This document shows positions 1 to 6,731 of a stretch of 13,982 nucleotides of DNA, one piece after another. The notes below the pieces were generated by a model that was given only the letters and a program-made list of their open reading frames with translations, was not told the DNA's origin and did no database searches. How positions within the stretch are numbered: position 1 is the first letter of the stretch; each line of letters starts with the position of its first letter. Position numbers and translations under genes: made by a program. Origin of the DNA: an uncultured Bacillaceae bacterium (GTDB lineage Bacteria; Bacillota; Bacilli; Caldalkalibacillales; Caldalkalibacillaceae). The stretch lies in assembly GCA_937967685.1 (NCBI GenBank), contig CALBTX010000059.1, positions 1-13,982 on the forward strand, read 5' to 3'.

Positions 1-24
1 GTGTTTTCCCGCTGAGCATCAATG

Positions 25-53
25 TTGCACAATAATCTTTTCCAGATTATAAT
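25..53 (+). promoter_or_regulatory. Sigma-A type promoter of the glutaredoxin-reductase fusion
   Basis: TTGCAC at 25-30 and a consensus TATAAT at 48-53 are separated by exactly 17 bases. Transcription would start near 60 and give a leader of roughly 75 bases before the GTG start at 137. No operator-like palindrome is evident beside it. The match is by eye, with no expression evidence. Confidence 0.7.
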
Positions 54-136
54 TAGTATAAAAAAGGAACAATTATTAAAAATGAAGATAAGGATGTTCA
101 ATGTGAGGTCCTTTAGAGAAGAAAGGGAGTGGTGTT

Positions 137-1387
137 GTGAAAAAAATCGTTGTCTATACGAACACTGGATGTAATTACTGTAAAAAAATTAAGGAGGATT
201 TAAAAAGGTGGGGCTATGAAAATTTTGAAGAACGCAATGTCGCGGAAAATCCGGATTACTTCGAAGACTTGCATGAAAAAGGGATGTTTTCCACACCGGT
301 CACCTTTATCGATGGTGAAGCTGTCATCGGCTATCGTCCGAATAAAATGAAGCAAGTGCTGGGCATCAGTGAAGATAAGCCCCAAACCGCTGTCAGCAAA
401 ACATCTTCGGAAACAAACATATTTGAACCTGTTCACCAAGACATACTTAATGAAGTATATGATTTGGTCTGCATCGGGGGAGGACCAGCCGGTGCATCCG
501 CTGCCGTTTATGCCGCACGGGCAAATTTAAGAACGTTAGTCATCGACAAGGCGCCGCGCTCCGGCACATTGGCCATTACACATAAAATTGCCAATTACCC
601 GGGTGTCCGTGAAGAATTAACCGGACTTGAACTCTTGCAAAGGATGCAGCTGCAAGCCAAAGATTTTGGCGCCCAATTTATCCAAACCCAGGTTCTTTCC
701 GTGAATTTTGATGCAGAGATCAAGGAGTTGAACATACCGGAAGGGATGATTAAGGCGAAATCCGTCTTTATCGCTGTTGGCGCCAAAGCACCCGGCGGCA
801 AAATCAAAGGGGAAGAAGAATTCACTGGACGTGGTGTCAGCTATTGTTCAACGTGTGATGCCGCTTTTTATAAAGGAAAAACAGTGGCTGTTTCGGGCGA
901 TACGGAAGAAGCGGTGACGGAAGCTTTTGCTTTAAGCAAACATGCCGAAAAAGTGTTGTTTCTGATCCCTACTGCTAAGCTGAAAGGAAATGCTGACTTA
1001 GGGTTAATTGAAGATTTGGATAACGTAAAAATTTATTGGAAACATCGAGTGAAAGAAATTATTGGGGATCTTAAGGTTGAAGGCATACGCATTACAGATG
1101 ACCGCAAGGAAGAGGCCATCTGGCACGTAGACGGCGTCTTTCTGTACATGGGAGGAATGAAACCGGGCACGGACTTTTTAGGGGATGCCGTTAAACGTGA
1201 TCGTGAAGGATACGTGGAAGTAAACGAGCTGTTGCAAACGAATGTCGAAGGGGTTTTTGCAGGCGGAGATGCCCGTCGCACCCCGATCAAACAAGCGGTC
1301 ATTTCCGCGGCCGACGGTGCCATTGCGGCCATGGGTGCTGATCAATATGTCAATAAACACAAAACGTTAAGACCGCAATATAATTAA
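137..1387 (+). CDS. Glutaredoxin-thioredoxin reductase-like fusion flavoprotein
   Basis: This 416-residue cytosolic protein joins two redox modules. Residues 1-75 are a glutaredoxin/NrdH-type thioredoxin fold with a CNYC active site (C12, C15) and a cis-Pro motif TPV at 53-55. After a linker (about 76-105) comes a thioredoxin reductase-like flavoprotein: FAD-binding GGGPAGASAA at 114-123, redox pair CSTC at 237-240 followed by D241, and the C-terminal FAD motif GGDARRTP at 377-384. It would pass electrons from the flavin through C237/C240 to the built-in glutaredoxin dithiol or to a thioredoxin. Where NADPH-dependent enzymes carry a GGGxxA loop and an HRR cluster, this protein has SGDTEEA (253-259) and IPTAKLKG, so the electron donor is uncertain. 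GTG start: AAAGGGAG lies seven bases upstream, and the reading begins MKKIVVYTNTGC, a natural glutaredoxin N terminus. It appears monocistronic behind the promoter at 25-53. Confidence 0.9.
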   Translation: MKKIVVYTNTGCNYCKKIKEDLKRWGYENFEERNVAENPDYFEDLHEKGMFSTPVTFIDGEAVIGYRPNKMKQVLGISEDKPQTAVSKTSSETNIFEPVHQDILNEVYDLVCIGGGPAGASAAVYAARANLRTLVIDKAPRSGTLAITHKIANYPGVREELTGLELLQRMQLQAKDFGAQFIQTQVLSVNFDAEIKELNIPEGMIKAKSVFIAVGAKAPGGKIKGEEEFTGRGVSYCSTCDAAFYKGKTVAVSGDTEEAVTEAFALSKHAEKVLFLIPTAKLKGNADLGLIEDLDNVKIYWKHRVKEIIGDLKVEGIRITDDRKEEAIWHVDGVFLYMGGMKPGTDFLGDAVKRDREGYVEVNELLQTNVEGVFAGGDARRTPIKQAVISAADGAIAAMGADQYVNKHKTLRPQYN

Positions 1388-1448
1388 TCCAGGGAACTAA
1401 TCGGCGTCCAGTGACTGATCGGCGATCTCATCCAGGTCACAGATCGAT

Positions 1449-1477
1449 TTGAACATCTACAATCAGTCGTTTATATT
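1449..1477 (+). promoter_or_regulatory. Possible orphan promoter in the gap after the reductase fusion
   Basis: TTGAAC (1449-1454) and TATATT (1472-1477) are 17 bases apart on the plus strand, in a gap whose next gene lies on the opposite strand. A start near 1484 would place the hairpin at 1491-1529 at the very 5' end of the transcript. The elements are imperfect and could be chance in AT-rich DNA. Confidence 0.3.
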
Positions 1478-1490
1478 TGTTACAATGACT

Positions 1491-1529
1491 GAGGGTTGGT
1501 CGATAAACTTAGTGAGTTGACCGACCCTC
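1491..1529. terminator. Hairpin between convergent genes, possible terminator
   Basis: GAGGGTTGGTC (1491-1501) pairs with GACCGACCCTC (1519-1529) through 11 base pairs, one of them G-T, around a 17-base loop. It lies between the plus-strand fusion gene and the minus-strand acetyltransferase gene, so it could end transcription in either direction. Neither side has a clean T-run, so it is a weak canonical terminator. A second AT-rich arm pair (1539-1547 with 1558-1566) sits just beyond the acetyltransferase stop codon. Confidence 0.45.
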
Positions 1530-1568
1530 CATTCAATTCAAAAACATCTCGGAATACATATTTTTGGA

Positions 1569-2153
1569 TTATTCTATGCCTGGCTCGTCCGGTGAATGTT
1601 CCGGTTCTTGCATAGAAAAGCGGATCAAATCTTTGGCGTTGGGCGTTTTGCGTTCAAAAAATTGGTCGTACTGGTAATTGTGGACGTCTTCGTACACTTT
1701 GAGCATGGCCTGGCGAATTTCTTCCTCATCCGTTGTCTGATCGGGAGACCAATAGTATAGTTCCAGCTGGTTTAATTCGGGTGAGGTCTCACCGACATCA
1801 CGGTAGTAGCGAATATGTTTCGCTTTTTGGAAACCATTTTGCACGTAAAACTGTTCCCTTTTGACGGTCTCCGGGTCATCCTTGACGACGGGCTCCACTT
1901 CCAAGATGATCGTTTTGCCTTTTTGCTGTAGTTTTTCCAAGATCGTGCTGCCAATGCCCTGACCTCTTGCCTGCCGATCGACAAGAATATAGTCCACAAA
2001 AATAAAATCGTCATATTCGGCATACAATACAATATATTCCTTCGTTTCCACTTTCTTATAATGCGGATGGTCAGCAATCAAGGCTTCCAGCTGTTCTTTT
2101 TTCTTCATTTCGTTTTCCGGAAAATAATCGTTTAATTTTTGATACCAGCCCAA
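1569..2153 (-). CDS. yjbC: GNAT-family N-acetyltransferase, YjbC-like
   Basis: This is a 194-residue GNAT protein. The acetyl-CoA pyrophosphate-binding motif is RGQGIG at residues 63-68, preceded by the beta-4 strand FIFVDYILVD; FYVQNGF (102-108) is the usual second half of the fold. Length, the N terminus (MGWYQKLNDYFPENEM) and LYYWSP near residue 132 resemble B. subtilis YjbC, which sits beside spx and has been linked to thiol-stress management; its acceptor substrate is unknown to me. The chosen start is TTG at 2153: AAGGAGG lies eight bases upstream. An ATG seven bases closer to that site is in another frame and too near it. It is divergent from pepF with about 165 bases between starts. 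In B. subtilis spx follows yjbC; here it does not. Confidence 0.85.
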   Translation of the reverse strand: MGWYQKLNDYFPENEMKKKEQLEALIADHPHYKKVETKEYIVLYAEYDDFIFVDYILVDRQARGQGIGSTILEKLQQKGKTIILEVEPVVKDDPETVKREQFYVQNGFQKAKHIRYYRDVGETSPELNQLELYYWSPDQTTDEEEIRQAMLKVYEDVHNYQYDQFFERKTPNAKDLIRFSMQEPEHSPDEPGIE

Positions 2154-2319
2154 AAGACATGCCTCCTTGAACGAATGATCCAGTTTCGCCGAAACGCTCT
2201 TTTATTCGTTGATTAGTGTGTCTGTTTTGTATCAATTTAAAACACAAAACGTTTTTTGGAAAACATCTGCCTGTACGTATCATTCGCTTAACTATATAAC
2301 CGCTAAGGAGGTTTTACAT

Positions 2320-4140
2320 ATGGCCACAACAGAAAACGGTCTTCCTCGGCGTTCGGAAGTGGATGAACGCTATCAATGGGACTTAACGCACATCTTCGCT
2401 ACTGATGAGGAGTGGGAGAAGGAATTGCAGGCCGTACAGGCGTTGCTTCCTCAGGCCAAAGCATTCGAGGGAAAACTGACCGAATCCGCCAATACGTTGC
2501 TTCAGGGCTTAAAATTGAGAGATCAGATTTATGAGAAAATGGGCAAGGTGTTTGTTTATGCCCATTTGAAAAAAGATGAAGACAGCACGAATTCGAAATA
2601 TGTCGCTTATGAGAACCGCGCTTCCAGTCTGTCCGTGCAGGTCAACAGTGCTTTTTCCTTTATGGTGCCTGAAATATTGTCTATGGATAAAACAACGGTT
2701 GACGCTTACATTCAGGAGAAAAAAGAACTGTCCTTATACCGGCACGCTTTGGATGCCATTTTACGTCAAAAAGAGCACACGTTAACTGCTGAAGAAGAAG
2801 CGATCCTGGCTCAAGCGGGAGAATTGGCCAGAGCGCCTCAAAACATTTTCTCCATGCTCAACGACGCCGATATGACATTCCCGACGATTAAGGATGAAAA
2901 TGGCGAGGAAAAGCAGTTGACACACGGCCGTTATGTTCAATTTTTGGAAAGCAGGGATCGCAGGGTTCGGCGCGATGCATTTGAGGCCATGTATGCCACT
3001 TTCGGCAAACAAAAAAATACTTTCGCCGCAACTTTGAATGCCAGTGTCAAAAAAGATGTGTTCTATGCCCGGGTACGCAAATATCCTTCTTCTTTGGAAG
3101 CCGCACTTGATCCCGATCATGTCCCGGTCGAAGTATATGAAAATTTGATTTCGACGGTACGCGAGCATCTGCCATTGTTTCACCGTTACATGCATTTACG
3201 CAAGAGAGTATTGGGCGTGGAGGACCTGCACCTGTATGATGTGTATGTGCCGCTGGTCAATGAAAAAGACATGCGTTATCCGTATGAACAGGCGCAGGAG
3301 CTTGTCAGGCAATCTTTGCAACCGCTGGGTGAAAGTTATCTGGCGGTGGTTGATCAAGGGTTTCGCGAAAAGTGGATTGATGTTTATGAAAATGAAGGAA
3401 AAAGAAGCGGTGCTTATTCCAGCGGAACGTACGGCACGCCCCCGTATATTTTGCTCAATTACCAAGACACGCTGGATCACGTCTTTACTTTGGCCCATGA
3501 AATGGGGCATTCCGTGCATAGTTATTTTTCCAGAGAGGCACAGCCGTTCGTTTACTCCAATTATACGATCTTTGTCGCCGAAGTGGCTTCTACGCTGAAT
3601 GAAGCGTTGTTGACGCATTATATGCTGGAACATATGCGGGATCCGCATCAAAAAATGGTCATTCTAAACCATTATTTGGACGGTTTCAGAGGGACTGTTT
3701 TCCGGCAGACCATGTTTGCCGAATTTGAAAAACTCATTCATGAACAGGTGGAGAAAGGAGGGGCGTTAACACCGGATGTCTTAAACGATTTGTATTACGA
3801 TTTAAACTTGGCATATTTTGGTGAGGAGATGGTTGTTGATCGGGAAATCGCTTTGGAATGGGCCAGAATTCCTCATTTTTACATGACCTTCTATGTATAC
3901 AAATATGCAACCGGTTTTGCGGCGGCCACCGCCTTGAGTCAACAAATATTGAAGGAAGGAAAGACGGCTGTGGAGCGATATCTGCGGTTTTTAAAAAGCG
4001 GTGGTTCGGATTATCCGCTCGAATTGTTGAAAAAAGCCGGGGTGGATATGTCCTCGGCTCAACCGATCCGCGATGCGCTACAAGTGTTTGAAAGCACATT
4101 GGATGATCTGGAATCTTTGTTGGGCTATAAAAAAGAGTAA
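2320..4140 (+). CDS. pepF: Oligoendopeptidase F (M3B metallopeptidase)
   Basis: This 606-residue cytosolic zinc metallopeptidase cleaves oligopeptides of limited length. The zinc site is HEMGH at residues 393-397 (catalytic E394), with the third ligand most likely E421 in the sequence VAEVASTLNEALL. The N-terminal half is the helical lid usual in the family, and the length is normal for PepF. The start is ATG at 2320, preceded by AAGGAGG with good spacing; an upstream in-frame extension to 2209 lacks a Shine-Dalgarno site and reads unlike the family. It lies divergent from the YjbC-like gene and is followed by the terminator near 4252-4280. In B. subtilis yjbH follows pepF, but here the haemoglobin gene is next. 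Its physiological substrates cannot be inferred from the sequence. Confidence 0.95.
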   Translation: MATTENGLPRRSEVDERYQWDLTHIFATDEEWEKELQAVQALLPQAKAFEGKLTESANTLLQGLKLRDQIYEKMGKVFVYAHLKKDEDSTNSKYVAYENRASSLSVQVNSAFSFMVPEILSMDKTTVDAYIQEKKELSLYRHALDAILRQKEHTLTAEEEAILAQAGELARAPQNIFSMLNDADMTFPTIKDENGEEKQLTHGRYVQFLESRDRRVRRDAFEAMYATFGKQKNTFAATLNASVKKDVFYARVRKYPSSLEAALDPDHVPVEVYENLISTVREHLPLFHRYMHLRKRVLGVEDLHLYDVYVPLVNEKDMRYPYEQAQELVRQSLQPLGESYLAVVDQGFREKWIDVYENEGKRSGAYSSGTYGTPPYILLNYQDTLDHVFTLAHEMGHSVHSYFSREAQPFVYSNYTIFVAEVASTLNEALLTHYMLEHMRDPHQKMVILNHYLDGFRGTVFRQTMFAEFEKLIHEQVEKGGALTPDVLNDLYYDLNLAYFGEEMVVDREIALEWARIPHFYMTFYVYKYATGFAAATALSQQILKEGKTAVERYLRFLKSGGSDYPLELLKKAGVDMSSAQPIRDALQVFESTLDDLESLLGYKKE

Positions 4141-4194
4141 CCGTGTTCCGTCTGATCAGTCCATCTGTGCCGTTCAAGCCGATCGATGACTCGT

Positions 4195-4240
4195 TATACT
4201 TTTCCCTGAAAGTATACTTTTGCCCAGAAAAGTATACTTT
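4195..4240. repeat. Short AT-rich repeats with a TATACTTTT core
   Basis: Three copies of TATACTTTT begin at 4195, 4213 and 4233, spaced 18 and 20 bases. The spacers are also alike (CCCTGAAAG and GCCCAGAAAAG). The last two copies contain the palindrome AGTATACT. They lie between the pepF stop and the terminator, so they would be in the pepF 3' untranslated region. Function is unknown. Confidence 0.7.
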
Positions 4241-4251
4241 TTTCCAGTCAA

Positions 4252-4280
4252 GAAAGCCGCCTGTTAAGGCGGTTTATTGT
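4252..4280. terminator. Bidirectional Rho-independent terminator between pepF and yjbI
   Basis: CCGCC (4257-4261) pairs with GGCGG (4268-4272) around a TGTTAA loop. Flanking AAAG and TTTA extend the stem, and TTTATTGTTT follows on the plus strand. On the minus strand the stem is followed by a T-rich stretch, so it can serve both converging genes. Confidence 0.75.
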
Positions 4281-4285
4281 TTAGG

Positions 4286-4690
4286 TCATCCTATTGTTTC
4301 AGACTTATCAGGGGTGTTGATCATATGCTGGGCGGTCAGCACCAGACGGCGAAACATTTCTTGTTTGACCTCTTCATCAATATCTAATTCGGTCAGCGTT
4401 CTTTGCATGCACGACAGCCAGGCTTTGGCCCGGGTTGGTGTGACCGGGAAACGCATGTGCCGGGCACGGAGCATCGGGTGGCCGTATTCCTGCGAAAACA
4501 GAGGGGGGCCGCCGAAAAATTGCGTTAAAAATTTGCGCTGCTTTTCCCGCGTCAATGTTAAATCATTTGGAAAAATAGGGGATAATTCGGGATCTTGCGC
4601 CACTTTGGCATAGAAGGACTGTACTAAACGGTTGATCGTGTCAGCACCGCCCATACGTTCATACAGCGTCTGTTTATGTTCGACACTCAT
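4286..4690 (-). CDS. yjbI: Group II truncated haemoglobin, YjbI-like
   Basis: This is a 134-residue cytosolic haem protein of the truncated haemoglobin O group. Visible signatures are Y27 (B10), T47 and Q51 at the probable E7 and E11 positions, the loop GGPPLFSQEYGHPMLRARH with proximal His at residue 78 (F8), and W91 (G8) in AWLSCM. This pattern matches B. subtilis YjbI, which binds oxygen tightly; proposed roles in oxygen or NO/peroxide chemistry are family knowledge and not shown here. ATG at 4690 is chosen because GAGGTGA sits just upstream with about six bases of spacing; an in-frame GTG at 4714 has no comparable site. In B. subtilis yjbI follows yjbH and is co-directional with pepF; here it is inverted and yjbH is missing. 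It is transcribed away from the UPF0738 operon. Confidence 0.93.
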   Translation of the reverse strand: MSVEHKQTLYERMGGADTINRLVQSFYAKVAQDPELSPIFPNDLTLTREKQRKFLTQFFGGPPLFSQEYGHPMLRARHMRFPVTPTRAKAWLSCMQRTLTELDIDEEVKQEMFRRLVLTAQHMINTPDKSETIG

Positions 4691-4741
4691 TAGACTCACC
4701 TCATTGTCGTCCACAGAGAAATAGGAATGATGATCACTTTC

Positions 4742-4750
4742 TGGTAAAAT
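4742..4750 (+). promoter_or_regulatory. Possible extended -10 promoter of the yjbL-relQ-nadK operon
   Basis: TGG followed by TAAAAT (4745-4750) forms an extended -10 element about 20 bases before the TTG start at 4771. No good -35 element is present. The leader would be only about 13 bases, just enough for the Shine-Dalgarno site, so a second upstream promoter is also possible. Confidence 0.4.
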
Positions 4751-4770
4751 AAAGCAGGGAGGGATTTTCC

Positions 4771-5208
4771 TTGCATCAAACTCAGTTTACCATACAACAC
4801 ATCGAAGAAAAAAACGATTTTTTTGCCCTGTGTTTTTTTGAAGAGCAAACGTATGAAAAGATCGATCCTCAGGCAGAATGGATCCCGCTTAAACGATTGC
4901 TGGTCAATTCAGATCAACAGCAAATCATTTATATGATGGACGTGGAAGGGGAGTGGGTACATATTTGTTTTCCCCTTCATTTATGGAGGAAATTAGACCG
5001 CGTGATGATGAAAGATCAGGACTTGATGCTTGTGCTTTCCAAAACCGAAGCGGGCGAAGCACATAGAACCGTCCCCTTCAAAAATTTTCGTCAGGAATGT
5101 TTGGAACTCGTTGGCAATATGAGGGACAATGCCAATTATGGGGAAACAATCGTTGAAATGGTAGAGGAAGTCTTTCCAGAGACGCTGCGAACATTGGATC
5201 AAAACTGA
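4771..5208 (+). CDS. yjbL: UPF0738-like protein (YjbL family)
   Basis: This 145-residue soluble protein has no catalytic motif that I recognise. The C-terminal segment NANYGETIVEMVEEVFPE and the central IIYMMDVEGEWVHICFP stretch, together with its position directly before relQ, fit the uncharacterised UPF0738/YjbL family; it is somewhat longer than the roughly 120 residues I recall for that family. The start is TTG at 4771, with AGGGAGGG seven bases upstream. The stop is 17 bases before relQ, so it is probably co-transcribed with relQ and nadK. A link to alarmone metabolism is inference from linkage only. Confidence 0.72.
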   Translation: MHQTQFTIQHIEEKNDFFALCFFEEQTYEKIDPQAEWIPLKRLLVNSDQQQIIYMMDVEGEWVHICFPLHLWRKLDRVMMKDQDLMLVLSKTEAGEAHRTVPFKNFRQECLELVGNMRDNANYGETIVEMVEEVFPETLRTLDQN

Positions 5209-5225
5209 ACCAGGGGGGATACCGA

Positions 5226-5867
5226 ATGGTGGAAGATTCTTGGCACAAAAAGCTGATCCCCTTTCGTCAAGCCGTTGAGGAATTAAAAATAAAGTTCGAA
5301 GGCATTCGGGCAGAGTATCATAACATGGGCATTCATTCACCTATTGAACTGGTGATGGGTCGCGTGAAACCGTTGCCAAGCATCCTGCAAAAGGCGGCAC
5401 GCAAGCAAATACCTGAAGAAGAGATTATTCATCGCATGAAAGACATTGCCGGCATACGCATTTTATGTCAGTTTGTTGATGATATTTATTCGGTCGTCAA
5501 ATTAATCAAGCAGCGCAGTGACATGCGTGTTTTGGGCGAAAAGGATTATGTCCAATCGCAAAAAGAAAGCGGATATCGCAGTTATCATATTGTGATCGAA
5601 TATCCGATTCATACCGTGTCAGGGGCTCGGAACATTTTGGTAGAAATCCAGATTCGCACATTAAGCATGAATTTTTGGGCCACGATTGAGCATTCTTTGA
5701 ACTATAAATATGGCGGCGAAATTCCCGCGCGCATACAGAAAAAGCTGCAGAGAACAGCTGAAGCCACATTTTTATTGGATGAAGAAATGTCTAAAATAAA
5801 AGATGAGATTCAAGAGGCACAAAAAGCTTTCGCCCGCAAACAGAGAAACAATCCGTATCAGAAATAG
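5226..5867 (+). CDS. relQ: Small alarmone synthetase RelQ / SAS1 ((p)ppGpp synthase)
   Basis: This 213-residue, single-domain cytosolic synthetase transfers pyrophosphate from ATP to GDP or GTP to make (p)ppGpp. It has no hydrolase, TGS or ACT domain, as expected for the SAS1 class, whose B. subtilis member is YjbM/SasB. Visible motifs are GRVKPLPSI (residues 45-53, ATP-binding R46 and K48), MKDIAGIRI with metal-binding D73, GYRSYH at 117-122, and VEIQIRT with catalytic E140. The C-terminal helices (DEEMSKIKDEIQEAQKAF) match the tetramer-forming region of the family. ATG is preceded by AGGGGGGAT. Its stop lies within the first copy of a 30-base tandem duplication leading into nadK. Confidence 0.96.
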   Translation: MVEDSWHKKLIPFRQAVEELKIKFEGIRAEYHNMGIHSPIELVMGRVKPLPSILQKAARKQIPEEEIIHRMKDIAGIRILCQFVDDIYSVVKLIKQRSDMRVLGEKDYVQSQKESGYRSYHIVIEYPIHTVSGARNILVEIQIRTLSMNFWATIEHSLNYKYGGEIPARIQKKLQRTAEATFLLDEEMSKIKDEIQEAQKAFARKQRNNPYQK

Positions 5868-5910
5868 GTGCACGGCATTAATCCATTTCAGAAATAGGTG
5901 AACGACATTC
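5851..5910 (+). repeat. 30-base tandem duplication at the relQ-nadK junction
   Basis: Bases 5851-5880 and 5881-5910 align without gaps at 25 of 30 positions, sharing the core TCAGAAATAGGTG. The first copy contains the relQ stop TAG. The second has a spare in-frame TAG at 5895-5897 and supplies the AGGTG ribosome site ten bases before the nadK ATG at 5911. Confidence 0.9.
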
Positions 5911-6696
5911 ATGAAAGTCTACATATTATCCCGTGGAGACAAGACATCAAATAAGATTAAGGAAGATATTCGACGAGAACTTTTGTCGCGGGGAGTGGAG
6001 GAAGAGGAAGCAGACCCTGAACTAGTTATTAGTGTCGGGGGAGATGGGACCATGCTGGAAGCCTTTCATCGCTATCGGACATTGATTTCCCGCACGGCTT
6101 TTGTCGGTGTGCATACAGGACGGTTAGGCTTCTATGCCGATTGGTTGCCCCACGAAACGGAGGAACTGATCGAACGCATTGTCCAATCGACGTACAAAGT
6201 GGTCACTTATCCGGTACTCGAGATCAATGTCGGACATGAACATGATCAAAGTGTCCGTTATTTAGCTTTAAATGAATGTATGGTCAAAACTCGAGAGGGA
6301 TCGTTGGTCATGAATGTGGAAATCAATGGGGAGCATTTTGAAACATTCCGGGGGGATGGATTGTGTATTTCCACTCCTTCAGGGAGTACGGCCTATAACA
6401 AAAGCCTGGGAGGCGCCATCGTTCACCCTTCCTTGCCTTCGTTACAAATTGCCGAGATGGCTTCGATCAACAACCGCATTTACCGCACGATAGGTTCATC
6501 GCTGCTTTTACCGGAGCATCATCAATGTGTGTTAAAACCGCAAAATGATGTCGCTTATCAGGTGACGATCGACCATTTGTCGCTGATTGAAGAACAGATG
6601 ACATCAATGAGTTTTAAAATTGCCCCCGAAAAAGTGCGCTTTGCCCGTTTCAGGCCTTTTCCTTTTTGGAAGAGAGTCCGCGATTCATTCATTTAA
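5911..6696 (+). CDS. nadK: NAD kinase
   Basis: This 261-residue cytosolic enzyme phosphorylates NAD+ to NADP+ with ATP or polyphosphate. Signatures are GGDGT at residues 43-47, NE at 121-122 in LALNECMVK, and the glycine-rich STPSGSTAYNKSLGGA (155-170). Length and sequence match the shorter Bacillus paralogue NadF/PpnKA, which is also downstream of yjbM in B. subtilis. ATG at 5911 has only a modest AGGTG site, created by the upstream duplication. In B. subtilis rluD follows this gene, but here the next gene, prpE, is on the opposite strand. Only 35 bases separate the two stops and no terminator hairpin is evident, so read-through antisense transcription is possible. Confidence 0.96.
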   Translation: MKVYILSRGDKTSNKIKEDIRRELLSRGVEEEEADPELVISVGGDGTMLEAFHRYRTLISRTAFVGVHTGRLGFYADWLPHETEELIERIVQSTYKVVTYPVLEINVGHEHDQSVRYLALNECMVKTREGSLVMNVEINGEHFETFRGDGLCISTPSGSTAYNKSLGGAIVHPSLPSLQIAEMASINNRIYRTIGSSLLLPEHHQCVLKPQNDVAYQVTIDHLSLIEEQMTSMSFKIAPEKVRFARFRPFPFWKRVRDSFI

Positions 6697-6731
6697 GTGC
6701 TTGATCAACCATTAAGCGCGCGATCGGCCCA

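Noticed and set aside
2071..2283. 70-codon minus-strand reading frame containing an ATG next to AAGGAGG
   Set aside because: The internal ATG lies one or two bases from the Shine-Dalgarno site, too close, and the frame conflicts with the conserved acetyltransferase frame that starts at TTG 2153.
3734..4177. 147-codon minus-strand frame opposite the pepF 3' end
   Set aside because: Shadow of a well-conserved gene, no ribosome site, and low-complexity proline/arginine-rich text.
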